Positions 1 through 10,598 of a stretch of DNA of 64,000 bases are shown here, one piece after another. A model generated the notes under the pieces. It saw only the letters and a program-made list of their open reading frames with translations. It searched no databases and was not told where the DNA came from. The translations under genes and the position numbers were made by a program. The DNA is from Phylloscopus collybita (Eukaryota; Chordata; Aves; Passeriformes; Phylloscopidae): the NCBI GenBank assembly GCA_027886175.1, contig JAJNNQ010000002.1, forward strand, positions 1,492,001 to 1,556,000, read 5' to 3'. Positions within the stretch are counted from its first letter, which is position 1, and each line of letters begins with the position of its first letter.

Positions 1-100
1 CACTGCTGCTGGGTTTTGGGTTACTGAGGCTGCAGGGTTTTCCTTGGCCATAAAGGAAAGCAGATTGAGAAAGGAAAGATAACTGAGAGCACAGGCTTAC
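1..100 (-). other. VIPR1: Start of VIPR1 intron 8
   Basis: This is the 5' part of the intron that follows exon 8 in transcript sense. I see only the GTAAGC donor next to exon 8 and no repeat or other signal. Exons for TM5-TM7 and the tail are outside the window. Confidence 0.8.
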
Positions 101-161
101 CCAACATCGAAAAAGTAAATCCTGACAATAGTCCAGGCAGTGATGAACACGGAGGGGGCAC
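101..161 (-). CDS. VIPR1: VIPR1 exon 8 (TM4)
   Basis: This 61-bp exon, the usual length for this exon in the family, encodes most of TM4 and the start of extracellular loop 2. With the base carried over from exon 7 it reads GAPSVFITAWTIVRIYFFDV and then two bases of a glycine codon. The mammalian VPAC1 counterpart has the same W-T-I-x-R-I pattern. The acceptor is TCTTCTCTCCTCAG and the donor GTAAGC. The next exon should begin with the conserved cysteine-tryptophan pair of extracellular loop 2 and lies left of the window, so the gene is cut by the window edge here. Confidence 0.92.
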
Positions 162-1650
162 CTGAGGAGAGAAGAGATGGTGTTGCTGTCAGAAATCATG
201 ACCAAATGCTTTCATTACCAGATTATTTAAAATCTGCCTCATTCCTCAGGGCTGTTCTCCCTCTCTTTCTGTCCTGAGTGACTGAGGGGATGCGTCCCTC
301 AGGGGTGGGAGAACACATTTTCAACCCTCACATGCCAAGCAGGCAGCGTTGCCTTTCCCTTCCTGTGGCCACACAAGATCAGCTCTCTGGAGCTGCTCCC
401 AGTATTTTGATATTCCTGCTGCAGTGCCTAGAAAAAACTTCCAGTGGTGGTATGGAAGGAATGAGGATCACTTGGGACACCTCCAGTGTGGACACCTGTC
501 CCTAAGGAGGTCACCACAGGCTCTCTTTAGCATCAAGGGGCAGAATTACGTATTCCTCACACACAGGTCATCCAGCTACATTAAATGTGTGATTTAGAAC
601 AATAAATATGAAATATCCCTGGACTCTTCTGCCCTGTAAGGAAGCCTGGAGTGCCAAGTTCCCACACAGCTGTAGCTGGCCAGGTGAAGCTGCCTCTGCT
701 CCTCACTCCATGATCTTCCAGATTAGGGTGGTCTTGTCCCATCCTTGGGCTGGCTCTTTTCTCTCTCTTGTCTTTGACTGGATTTAGGTTGGAAATACTC
801 CAGGAAGGACACATCTCTTTGCTCTGTGTTACTCACAGATTGTGTGCAGTATTTATTACCAGTGATGTCCAAGTGCAATCATACTAAGGTCAGTAAAAAC
901 TGTAATTAGTGCATCCAAATTATTAATTCATGCATAACCCATTCCAGATCCATCCCTGATGCTCTTGCAAACGATGGATGATTGAAAGGCCAAAAGTTCC
1001 CTCAAGCACTTGCCATGTTCTGGAATTGCCCTTCTGTACCCAAGCAACCCCAGGACACATTAGGAGCGCAGGAAATTTCCTTTGATTTAAATCGTTACCT
1101 TTGAGCACTTTTCTTTCAAACCTGCCAGCTCTCCAGTGCTGAAATAAAGAATATCTGGAGCACAAGGTGAGTTTAAAGAAGGTCTGACCTGAGTAACAGA
1201 AGCAAGACCTTCTCCCATCATCCCTGCTTCTGCCCAGAGCATGGAGAATCATCTCTCCTTTGCAGTGTGAAGCCGAACTTAGCTCCTGCCACTTTCAATG
1301 GCAGTTACTCCATGGATAATTGATCAAATCCTGAGCCCAGGAGTGTCCCTGGACATGGCACCATTTTATTTTACCTTTTCTTCTCAAGATTCTTCCCTGC
1401 TCTTATTATTCCTCAGTTTCAGCTATTGAGACCAGGCAGCAGAAAGTTATTTGGTTACTTTAACATAAATCTTTGACTAAGTGGCATGAAAGAGGAAAAA
1501 ATATCTGTTTCCTTTTTTGGGGAAATAAAATAAGTTTATTAAATGAAATATTAAATATTAAATTAAAAGTATTAATCTGGTAGGATTAATTTGCATAAGT
1601 CAGCAATTCAGTTGTGAGTTACTTTGTGAAGCGCTAAATTCTCCCTTACC

Positions 1651-1702
1651 ATTTATTTTATTATTTTATTTTATTTTATTTTATTTTATTTTATTTTATT
1701 TT
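1651..1702 (+). repeat. (TTTTA)n microsatellite
   Basis: About ten TTTTA pentamers. Confidence 0.95.
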
Positions 1703-1945
1703 CATTATATGATTTTAATTTAATTTTATTTGATGTGTTTGAGACTGGATTTGTGTTAAGGCTGGAGAAATCAGCAATGCAGTGAGCAGAAGGTTTTCAG
1801 CACTAGCACACAGGTGATGGGATCTCAGGGCAGCTGGCTGGCCTGAATCCAGTGTCTGGTTCAGTCCAGGAGTTCTGCTGTGCTGGGATCCATCCTTACA
1901 ATTTAAGGTCAATTCATGATATCAAACTCGAGATCCCAGTCAGGA

Positions 1946-2425
1946 TCAAAGAATTCCCTCCCAATATCCAATCCAAACCTACTCTCTGCCAGCTCAAAGC
2001 CATTCCCTGTGTCCTGTCCCTCCATCCCTTGTCCCCCAGCCCCTCTCCAGCTCTCCTGGAGCCCCTTCAGGACCTGCCAGGGGCTCTGAGCTCTCCCTGG
2101 ATCTTTCCCTTTTCCAGGTGAACATTCCCAGCTCTCCTAGAGGGGCTCCAGCCCTTGGAGCAGCTCTGTGACCTCCTCTGGATTTGCTCCAACCACTCCA
2201 CATCCTTATTTTGGGGACCCCATGGTTGGATGTATCTCTGCAGGTAGAATCTCAGGTGAGGAGAGCAGATGGACAGAATCACCTCCCTTGACCTGCTGGT
2301 CACTTTCCTTTGGATGCAGCCAGGACACAGCTGGGTTTTTGGGCACATTTTGAACTCTTGTCCAGTCTCTCACCCACCAGCCACCCTAAATCCTCCTCAG
2401 GACCTAGGAGGGCTGGGTGCTGTCT
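1946..2425 (-). mobile_element. CR1 LINE, 3' UTR and end of ORF2
   Basis: Antisense CR1 that extends into the end of the reverse transcriptase ORF. On the minus strand, stop-interrupted peptide such as V-I-L-S-I-C-S and L-E-Q-I-Q-R-R corresponds to the C-terminal part of CR1 ORF2. The right end lies about 105 bp from exon 7. It is in the same orientation as VIPR1. Confidence 0.85.
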
Positions 2426-2531
2426 ACAAACATCTCTGCCCCACCTGAGCCCCCAGGTATCTGTGCCAAATTCCTGCTCAAAACGGCAATCAGGATCCCT
2501 TCCTGGCATCCACCCTGGAGGAGATGCGTAC

Positions 2532-2685
2532 CCCAGCCGATCAGGATGTACCACCAGAAGTACTTCCTCTCCGAGAAGAAGGAGATGACCAGCAGGGTGT
2601 GAAGGTACAACCCCTCCACCAGCAGCCAGAAGAAGTTGGCCATGACACAGTACTGGAAGAAAACCATCATGGCCTTGCAGCCCAC
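2532..2685 (-). CDS. VIPR1: VIPR1 exon 7 (TM3, ICL2, start of TM4)
   Basis: This 154-bp exon is the best diagnostic piece of the gene. It translates as [40 protein letters not shown] and [11 protein letters not shown], plus the first base of a glycine codon. The first cysteine is the conserved TM3 cysteine that pairs with extracellular loop 2. E-G-L-Y-L is the class B TM3 motif that acts like DRY in class A receptors. S-F-F-S-E-R-K-Y-F is intracellular loop 2. Mammalian VPAC1 is almost the same through this stretch, while PAC1 (Y-F-W-L-F-I-E-G) and VPAC2 differ. The acceptor is TTCTCTTCCAG and the donor GTACGC. An LTR begins about 74 bp upstream of the acceptor and a CR1 ends about 105 bp beyond the donor. 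Confidence 0.96.
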
Positions 2686-2759
2686 CTGGAAGAGAAGAAA
2701 TGAACAGTGGTGAACTGCAGCGCGCTCCCACAGGAAAGAAATTTCCACCAAATTGCCAC

Positions 2760-3095
2760 TGTCACAACCGACATAAAGAACTCACACCCACACCTTGCGA
2801 TGTCCGAGGTGGAAAGAAGAAAAACTTTATTTACAGAACTAGCATTTATCGAATTCCAGCAGTGATCATGGATTGGAGGAAGAAAATCTTCTTCTCCAAC
2901 CACACTGGACCATGCAGCAGTTCATCAACAGTCTCTTCCTTTATGAAAAGAATGTAAACATCTCCAGAGTTTACCATAACAAATGGCTTGTTTATATGAG
3001 AGTGTATCTGACTCCAAAGACACAGAAGGCTAAAAACAAGACTTTTACAAACTCCTTAAAGGAGACAGAGGAGAACGGCAAAAACCCGAACAACA
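2760..3095 (-). mobile_element. Solo LTR, small family copy A (sense to VIPR1)
   Basis: Read on the minus strand this starts TGTTGTTCGGGTTTTTG and ends with TGTGACA, so it has the TG...CA ends of a retroviral LTR. It shares its body with four other copies in the window: TTGCAATGGAG-like U3, the block around TCCAATCCATGG, the AATAAA polyadenylation signal, and CTTGGACATCTCA-like U5. The AATAAA signal is at 2826-2831 and in sense with VIPR1. Flanking hexamers (TGCCAC and TACCAG) match at only 4 of 6 positions, so its target duplication is degraded or the ends are slightly off. No internal retroviral genes flank it. Confidence 0.8.
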
Positions 3096-3142
3096 TACCA
3101 GTGACCCTTACAGTGTATCTCTGGGATTGCTTTGTGCAGCAC

Positions 3143-3858
3143 TGTCTTGGGTTGCAATGCAAGATGTATTCTATTCCCATCTGTTGAAACCAGTTGAAGA
3201 GCTGTTTTTTTATCTCATAACTCCGGCAGGGAGTGGGTGGGTGCCTTCTGTTAATGGGCAGCTGTTAAACCAGGTGGGGCAGTGTTCTTTATCTCTTCCT
3301 GGACCCATCCTCCCTCCAGGGGATATCTGCTGTTCATGGGCCATCCAGGCTCACTGCAAGGCTGATACAATTCCATCATCCCATTGGGAGAGGCTCCACC
3401 CAGTGGGAGGAGCCCAACATTCCTACCTGGATAAAACCTGAGATTCAGAACACCAGGGCAGCCTGTTTGCACTGGATTCCCAGAGGAAGACCAGACCCAT
3501 CTCACCCCCACTGGACCTGCAGAGGAAAATTCCACCCTTCTACAGGATCATTGCTCCAACAGAACCACATCTGTCACTGCAGGAGGACTTGATTGGGCTG
3601 CTGCCAACACCCTGACCAACAGGATGTCAGGTTGTGTTCTGACTCTGTCAGTGTTTTCTTTTTGTTGGTTTGCCATTTTTGTACTACTACATTTTTAATA
3701 TTCCTATTAAAGAACTGTTATTCCTATTCCCATATCTTTGCCTGAAAGCACCATAATTTCAAAATTATAATAATTCAGAGGGAGGGTGTTTACATTCTCC
3801 ATTCCAAGGGAAGCTCCGGCTTTTCCCTGGCAGACACCTCTCTTTACAAACTAAGACA
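3143..3858 (+). mobile_element. Solo LTR, 720-bp family, copy 1
   Basis: A 716-bp element with TG...CA ends (TGTCTTGGGTTG to CTAAGACA) and a perfect 5-bp target duplication, AGCAC at 3138-3142 and 3859-3863. Inside are a TATA-like GGATAAAA near 3430 and an ATTAAA-type polyadenylation signal near 3706. The 5-bp duplication points to an ERVL-type (class III) element by family convention. A second copy with the same ends lies at 20526-21248. It is in intron 6, antisense to VIPR1, 47 bp from LTR copy A. Confidence 0.9.
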
Positions 3859-4649
3859 AGCACCTGAACTCCTTATGGAATGAATTCTATGGTGAAAAGC
3901 CAAGTCTACAAAAATTTTCTCCTCTTTAGGAAGAGAGGGGCTGGGATATGTATTTTTAAAATAAAGGATAGTCAGGAGAAGCAGGGCAAGCACACAAAAG
4001 CATGCACAGCTTTTATTGCTCTGGAAGGAGAGAGATTTGAAAAGGGAAGCTGAATTGTTTACCTTCAGGAAATGAATAATTAAACACAGTAACTTGCTGT
4101 GTGGAGATTTCACTGCAGCACAGGTAATGGGAAAAGTTCCCTTAGTGAAGAAATGGAAATACAAGTGGAAATTTCTGACACATTTCACCCACTGCAACGT
4201 TACACATCCTCGAGATGTTGACTCAACAATTTCCCTGCTGCTTTCAGTGGGTCTGCCTGGGTGATACCCTGCCCTTTCTGGGGCATTTGCTCTCACTCTC
4301 TTGTTGCTGGCACTTCCTGGTGTCCTGCCAGTGTAGAATGTTTAATTTAGGGCAACAATTTGCACCAGTGACAAGACCCCATTTCCCCCTCTACTCCTCT
4401 CCTGCTGAAAAGCAGTTGATAAGAAGCACTGGTTAAGAGGAGGTGTGTGGAAAGAATTTCTTCACTGCCACATGTTTTGGAAGGGACTGTCCCCACCCTC
4501 AGCCCTCCCCTAAACTCATCAGTGTGTGACACTGGGGACCCTGACAGGCTCCTGATAATGAATTTCTGTGCACAGCAGCTGCCTCCCATGAGGCACAGCA
4601 TGAACACAGACTTGCTGAGGGGGGCTGTTGCAGTGCACCCCCACACCCA

Positions 4650-4905
4650 AGCAAACGCTTCCACATTAGGAAAAGAGTTTCAGTTTCACCCCTAGATTTT
4701 CAAGGAACAACAACCAGAGACTTCTCAGTCTTTCAGGGGGCTTTTTCAAGGTGTCTTAGCAGGTGCAAGGGACCTGCCTGCACTGTGCCCAGCTTTTATT
4801 CTTTCGTTATGTATAATTTGTTAGTTTCTCTTTAATTAAAACCTTTTTCCTTTTTGAAAACACCTCCCATCAAGCTGTCTCGCTAATTATTTTAAAGCCA
4901 TTTTT
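4650..4905 (+). repeat. Old diverged repeat pair, copy 1 (LTR-like)
   Basis: It shares an ordered series of blocks with 5115-5510: TTTCAGTTT near the start, a block like GTAGCAGGTG, then CACTGTGC, a TTTATT/ATTAAA-rich stretch, and ATCAAGCTGTC-like sequence before an AT-rich end. The similarity is low, so this looks like a pair of ancient LTRs or tandem repeats. Family unknown. Confidence 0.5.
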
Positions 4906-5114
4906 GTGAGGTTGCTGGTCAACCCTCAGAACCCTCTTGGGGCTAAAAACATGCTGGCCCCACTCAGAATTTCAACAGGGTGCTGATGGGGGAAGGTGGA
5001 GGCAGAGCAGGCAGAGAACTCACTTCCAACTCAGAGTATTCTGTGCGTGACTCCAGGGGCTGGCAGGGAGGGAAGGTGGCACAGGGCTGTGTAGTAATGT
5101 GTCCCCCCACTCCC

Positions 5115-5510
5115 CAGTGGGTAGTTCTACATAAGGAAAGGGTTTCAGTTTACCTTTGGACATTTTAGGAAGTTTAACCAGAAAGTTCTGTGTTTTTCTC
5201 TTTGTAATTGACTCAGTGCCAGGAGAGGAGCACCTGTTGGCCCTTGTCACTGTTGGTCAAAACCTGCACCTTTTTCTATTGGCAATTTTCCAATGGATCC
5301 ATCCTTGGACATTGGGTAGAAGAGGTGACAGAACAAAGGGTCTTGTGGCATTCTCGGGGTGTTGTAGCAGGTGTGGGATCTGTCCTTACACTGTGCTCGG
5401 CTTTGATCTTTGTTTGTTATTTTGTATTATTTTCATTATTTTATTAAACTTTTCTGATTTACCTAGACACACCCAATCATGCTGTCCCACAAATTATTAT
5501 TGAGCCAGTA
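5115..5510 (+). repeat. Old diverged repeat pair, copy 2 (LTR-like)
   Basis: Second member of the pair described at 4650-4905, with about 100 bp of extra sequence in its middle. An ATTAAA-type signal lies near 5443. Both copies run in the same direction. Confidence 0.5.
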
Positions 5511-5950
5511 CTCTGAACAGGGCTGGACCCTCAGGAGAATATTGGGGTAGCCCAAAGGCTGAGCTGGCAGAGTCTGAGGATGCAGCAGCCTCATCCCCTA
5601 TGGCATCACTACACGTTTGCTTTCTCCCTGATTTTGTGTGCACGTGGCTGTGTGACACTGCCAGCCCTCCTTCCTTTCCCCCAAAGCCTGAGTGCCTGCC
5701 TGCTTGGTGTGTCTGCAGCCAGCAGGGATCTGTGTGTGAGTGAATTTCTTCATGGCTTCACTCTGTTGGCGCTTGGCCCTAATCCAGCAGCTCCCAGGTG
5801 ACACATGAGGTTTAAGGGGGATAGATTTGATGCATCTCAGCCACCTGCCTGTAAAACAAGGATTTCCTTTGGGGATTGTGCACCAGGGGATCACCTCTGG
5901 GTGGTTGCAGTGAACTCAAGACAGAGGCAGGAGGCTGGAGCACAGCACTG

Positions 5951-6295
5951 TGTTGCCCTGTTTTTTTCTCTGTTCTTCTCTGTTTTTGTTTTTTTTTAAA
6001 GTTCTACTTCAACCTTCTGTATTTACCTTTTGCAATGGAGTTTCTCATGGATTTTCACATAAACAACCTATTGTTATTGTAACTGTTCTTTCATGTTTGC
6101 ATTCTTCTCATAAGGAGGAGACTGTTGATGGACTGTTGGGTTGACCAGTGTGGTTGGAGAGGACAATTTTCATCCTCCAATCCATGGTCACTGTTGGAAT
6201 TCTATAAATGTCAAGGTCTGTAAATAAACTGCCCCTTTTTTTGCCTTGGACATCTCAGTGTGTGAGGGTCGTTTCTTTTTTGTCGTGTTGTGACA
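5951..6295 (+). mobile_element. Solo LTR, small family copy C
   Basis: Plus-strand copy of the same LTR family, starting TGTTGCCCTG and ending GTGACA. An AATAAA polyadenylation signal lies near 6223-6228, followed by the U5-like stretch ending GTGTTGTGACA. The flanks GCACTG (5945-5950) and GCACAG (6296-6301) match at 5 of 6 positions, consistent with the 6-bp target duplication of ERVK-type elements. It lies inside intron 6, antisense to VIPR1. Confidence 0.85.
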
Positions 6296-7878
6296 GCACA
6301 GGAGACTGCAAGGCTTCACAGGGCAAGTGCATGTGATTTCTGCCCAGCTCTCAGGAAGGCATTTCCAGCCTGACTTTGCAGACCTGTTGCTGCACAGAGA
6401 GAAAGCTGTGCTGGACTCAGGCTGTGGCAGCAGAAATTGCAGCTCCAAATCCATCCTCTCTTCTCCCAGGACTGGCAAACATCAATTCTGTGGCAGTCTC
6501 CAGCCCTGATTCCTCCCTTAAGGTGGTGGTGGCTTGTCACAAAGCTGAGGTGGATCGTGGTTAGCAGCTGGATCCAATCATCATCATCTGAGGTCTTCCC
6601 AATCTCAATGATTTTATGGTTTTATTTCTCCATGCACACAGGCAGCAGCTGGGTTTTGGCAACTTCTTCTCTGTAGCAATTCTTTGCTCCTCGCTGAGGG
6701 ATATTTGCTTCTTTGAGCAGTTCCTACCACTCCTTGAATTTTTGGTTTTACCTGGAGAAAAGACCTTTTTGTGCACCATTCTGAGTGCATGCCAGTAATG
6801 TCTCACAGCCAGGGATCCCTTGTGGCATGGGAATGTTCTGCACAGGAGCAGGGTTGGATGCACTGTCCCATCCTTAAAATTAAATAATGACATTTTTCCA
6901 TTGCCTGGGCTTGCTAATGTTGCCCAAAGTGGGTAAGTCTAAAGCAGATATTTCTGTGAGAGCTGCAGTTTGATTGTTGATGATTCCACTGATCCTCTTT
7001 GACAGTGACACATTTGGGAAACAGCCCTTCCTGGATTTTGGGAGACCTTATTCCATGCAGCACTTGGTAATGGGTCTCCGCCTTCCTGATTGATTAAATT
7101 CAGCCTCAGAGAGGCTGGTTTAATGCTGGGGAATAAAATCCTCTTTTATGTAACATATCTTACCCTTTAGATGACAGACACAGGGCAGGGATGAGCCATG
7201 ACATCTCCAGAATTTATTTTCTTTCATAAAGAGCAGACCTCACGATGTGTCACTGTTGAAAGACTAACACGGGCTATTTTAAGAACAGGCATTTTCAAGA
7301 GGAAAAGCTGAATTCCATCACTTCTTTTTCTGCCCTCTCTTCTTCCACAGGCTCATTTACAGATTTTTTTTTTCCTTGTCTTTCCTCAGGGATCTTGCAC
7401 TGCTGCTGTCCACAGGAGGTGTGGCAGTGAGATGGTTTTTCCCTTGATTTTGTGGCTGGCACATCTACTCAAGTGGCTCCTCTCTTGTTCCTCTCTTTAG
7501 AGCTGCATCAGGCATGTGCCATTTGCTTGTCCCATGGAAATCCCTCCCTTTCCATGTGTGCTTCCAATGGCAGAACAGTGGGAAGGACTCTGCCTCCAGC
7601 CATTGGGCTCTTGGCCCCTCCTGACAAACCCTTGGATCCCAACACATTTCTGCCTCTCTGCAAATTCCTCCTACTCAATAAGAAAATTTAATCTTGCTTA
7701 TTGTAGAAATTTGCCTGAGGGTGGGGCCTGTCTTAGACCTGCTCGAGGGCTTTCAACAGGAAAAGACAAAGGGAAGAGACATGAGGGTGGGAAGAAGAAG
7801 ACTGAGAAACAACCTTGCCAGGCTTTTTGCTTGTGCCCAGTAGCACATTTTACTTTTGAATAATGTTAGCCCTGAGGA

Positions 7879-7882
<4 letters not shown>

Positions 7883-7930
<48 letters not shown>
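7883..7930 (+). repeat. Poly-T tract, 48 bp
   Basis: Uninterrupted T-run in intron 6. Confidence 0.97.
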
Positions 7931-7931
<1 letters not shown>

Positions 7932-8214
7932 TGGGATAACTGGTCACTGCAATCACTTTTACGACCCTCCTATAAAAATAAAGTTCACTGAGCTGAATCT
8001 GCACTAAATATACATATATCATTCTCCTCAGTGGCAGCAACTCATTCATAACTCCTGAAGGCTGTCAGTCTGGAGCAGCTGATTAATTTCTCAAGCTCAA
8101 TATGAGCAGCTTAGTTGGACAGGAACTGGTCTGAGTTTTTGAGGTACAAACACACACACCCAACACACATCCATGATCAGCCTCCTGTGAATGCAATAAA
8201 ACTCTGTAAAAAAA

Positions 8215-8390
8215 AAAGGCAATCGACTCCACAGAAATGCCAACACCAGCCTCCCTTGCCTTCTTTAGTAGTAGTGTGATAAATAGGTATGATTCGTGCT
8301 GATAAAATTAAAACAGTAATCAATACTTTAGAATTATAAAAAAGTAACAAGTACTGCCAAAAAAGAAAAAGAGGGGGTCCCCCCTTCTCC
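8215..8390 (+). mobile_element. Possible ERV internal remnant before the 8.4-kb LTR
   Basis: About 175 bp between an A-run and the inferred LTR, ending in the polypurine tract. By position it would be the end of env or the 3' untranslated part of a provirus. No open frame is long enough to identify, and the left limit is uncertain. Confidence 0.4.
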
Positions 8391-8972
8391 TGTAGATATT
8401 CATAGAATACAGGAAAAAACTTAAACAAAGGTAGCTAAATATACTCATAAAAAAGAGAAAAGTTAGAGAAGCTCCAAAAAACCTGCTAATTATTTAAGAT
8501 TTATAGTGGAAACGTTTAAACTTAGCATTTATTCACATAATACAAGCTTAATACGCATGTGTAACCAAGAAGGTAGCCTAATATGCATGAGCAGTAAAAA
8601 AGGTTATTCAAAGGACACGTGATGAAGAAGATGAGCCTTCATCACACGACCCCCTAAAAAGCGGCGAGACCCCCGAAAAGAGATGACAGAGCATGCGTGA
8701 TAGAAGTAGTGATAAAAACAGTAATGTAAAACTTACATATCGAAAATAGGAAGAGATAGGTAGTAGCACGTATTGGCCTACACTATAAAAAAGCCAGCTC
8801 GAAGTTATCTCGTTCGTACGTGATGCGAGATCCCATAGTCCTGCTCCGTACCCCGCAGTTTGTATCTTTGCTTATGCATTATTAACCGAACCAATTATTT
8901 ACTATTTAATTATTATGTGATTATTATTCAATTTTGTATTCATTAATATACTCAATTAAAATTACTGTTACA
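8391..8972 (+). mobile_element. Endogenous retrovirus LTR (AT-rich, CpG-bearing)
   Basis: Inferred LTR with TGTAG...TTACA ends. It is preceded by a purine run at 8359-8377 (A-rich then GAGGGGG) that looks like the polypurine tract used for plus-strand priming next to a 3' LTR. A TATA box (TATAAAA) lies at 8784-8790, followed by a CpG-rich stretch and a very AT-rich tail. Its base composition differs sharply from the flanks. I do not see a second copy or target duplication, so this is read as the 3' end of a truncated provirus. Boundaries are by motif only. Confidence 0.65.
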
Positions 8973-9211
8973 TTTAAAATTTGTTTAGAGTTTTTTTGTA
9001 TCATTGAGCATCCTATTTATAACAGTAGGGATATGGTTTGTTACAGATTGAGGATTTGGTGTCAGGAAGGATTTAGACCAAAGGAGTACGAAGGAGCATT
9101 TGAGTGATTGGTATCCCACCTGCCACAGCTGGACTGGGAATACTGGAGTCTCACTGCCCCAGTCACAAGAATCCCCATCACAACACTTGAGCTGTCCCTC
9201 CCCCTTTACAG

Positions 9212-9290
9212 ATTCATGGAAGAATTTGAGTTGGAAGGGACCTTTCAAAGGTCCTACCCCTGTGTGACCTGCCCTGTGTGTGGCCACAAT
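9212..9290 (-). mobile_element. CR1 3' fragment (weak)
   Basis: Contains GAGTTGGAAGGGACCTTTC, the antisense CR1 3' signature, followed by diverged sequence. Confidence 0.5.
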
Positions 9291-10322
9291 CCCACGTTCC
9301 TCCCTCGTACTCATAAACTCTGTGGCTTCCTTGGTGTGGGAGGTTTGGGGCAGGACATCAAGGCACATTTAAGTCAGCTTAAAGATATACTGAAGACATC
9401 CCATACAATCCTGGTCAGTGAGTGGTTCAGCTCCTGGCATTACTTATGGAGTTGGGACAGTGCATCCAGCAAAAATGTGAGCTCAGGTTTGCCTCAATCC
9501 ATCAATCATGAAACCTTGAGACCTCAAAATCTTCCTTTAAGGTACTTTGGTGCTGTTACCTGGGCTACCACCAGCACTGCAGCAGGAGGAGATTTACACT
9601 GAGATTCCTGCAGGTCTCTTCCACAGAAGACTGATAAAAACTCATTTTCCCAGTGACAGATTTATCCAGCACTTTTGTTTTATTTTGCCCAGAAGACATG
9701 ACCTGGGAGAAGGCCTGCTGAGTGACTCGTGCTGCATTTGCACACAGCAAGAGCTGTTCTCCTCCCCAGCCTGGTCAAAGAGGCTTCCTTGACATTATTT
9801 AAAAACTTTTCACAGATCTCACTCATGACCTGGAAGATGGGATAGCACTGGGCAGTTATTGCCTGCTTTGGAGATGCTGAAATTAAGAATTTCCAGCACA
9901 GGGACTGGCCCAACCCTACATCTCCATAACTACAGTTCCACTTCAGACACTCATAATCATAATTAAATTCAGGAATACATCACTTTTGAGCTGTTCCCAC
10001 CTGACCCCTTCTGTTGAGACATCCACTTCAACCAAAGTGTAATGAAATCCGCAATAATGATCCAATGACCAAATAACTGCTCTGCTTGTAAGGTTACACG
10101 ACATGATTAACTCCCCATCTCACTATCATGGCACTGGAATTCATGCAAATGTCAAATTCCCAATACTTTTATAATCTAACTGCTTTGTCCCTGGCTAAAC
10201 ATGGCCCATTAATTTCTGTGCATGTGTCATGGAGATGTCAGGATGGACTGGGTTTCCAAACACATTTTCAATTTTCATGGGGGATTTTTTTCTGCTTTTA
10301 ACTTAACTTTTAGTTCACAGTA

Positions 10323-10598
10323 TCAGAAAATCATTTGGTTTGGAAAAGACTTTTATTATCATTGAGTCCTGGTGTAAATCCAGCACTGTCAAGGCCACCA
10401 CTAATCCATGTCCCCAAGTGTCACATCTAGGATTCTTTTAAATCCCTTCAGGGATGGGGACTCCACCACTGCCCTGGAGAGCCCCTTCTAATGCCTGAGA
10501 ACCCTTTTGGTGAAGAACTTTTTCTCTAATATCCAATCTAAACCTCTTCTGATGCAACTTGAGGCCATTCCCTCTCCTCCTGTTGCTGTTCCCTGGTA
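10323..10598 (-). mobile_element. CR1 fragment, next to AAAAGG tract
   Basis: Antisense CR1 with CACCACTAATCCATGTCCCC, CAGGGATGGGGACTCCACCA and TAATATCCAATCTAAACCTC blocks. It ends where the purine microsatellite begins. Confidence 0.85.

Larger units (their letters stand above)
162..2531 (-). other. VIPR1: VIPR1 intron 7 (2,370 bp)
   Basis: Non-coding sequence between exons 7 and 8. It holds a (TTTTA)n microsatellite at 1651-1702 and a CR1 fragment from about 1946 to 2425. In the remainder, 162-1650, I recognise no gene, repeat family or RNA. Short ORFs here have no conserved motif. Confidence 0.85.

Noticed and set aside
2300..2731. A 143-residue minus-strand frame overlapping exon 7
   Set aside because: It is in a different frame from the receptor exon and is a shadow of it plus CR1 sequence.
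9108..9602. A 164-residue plus-strand frame with C-x-x-C-like pairs
   Set aside because: There is one CPVC-type motif only, no recognisable domain, it overlaps a CR1-like stretch, and there is no promoter or splice evidence.
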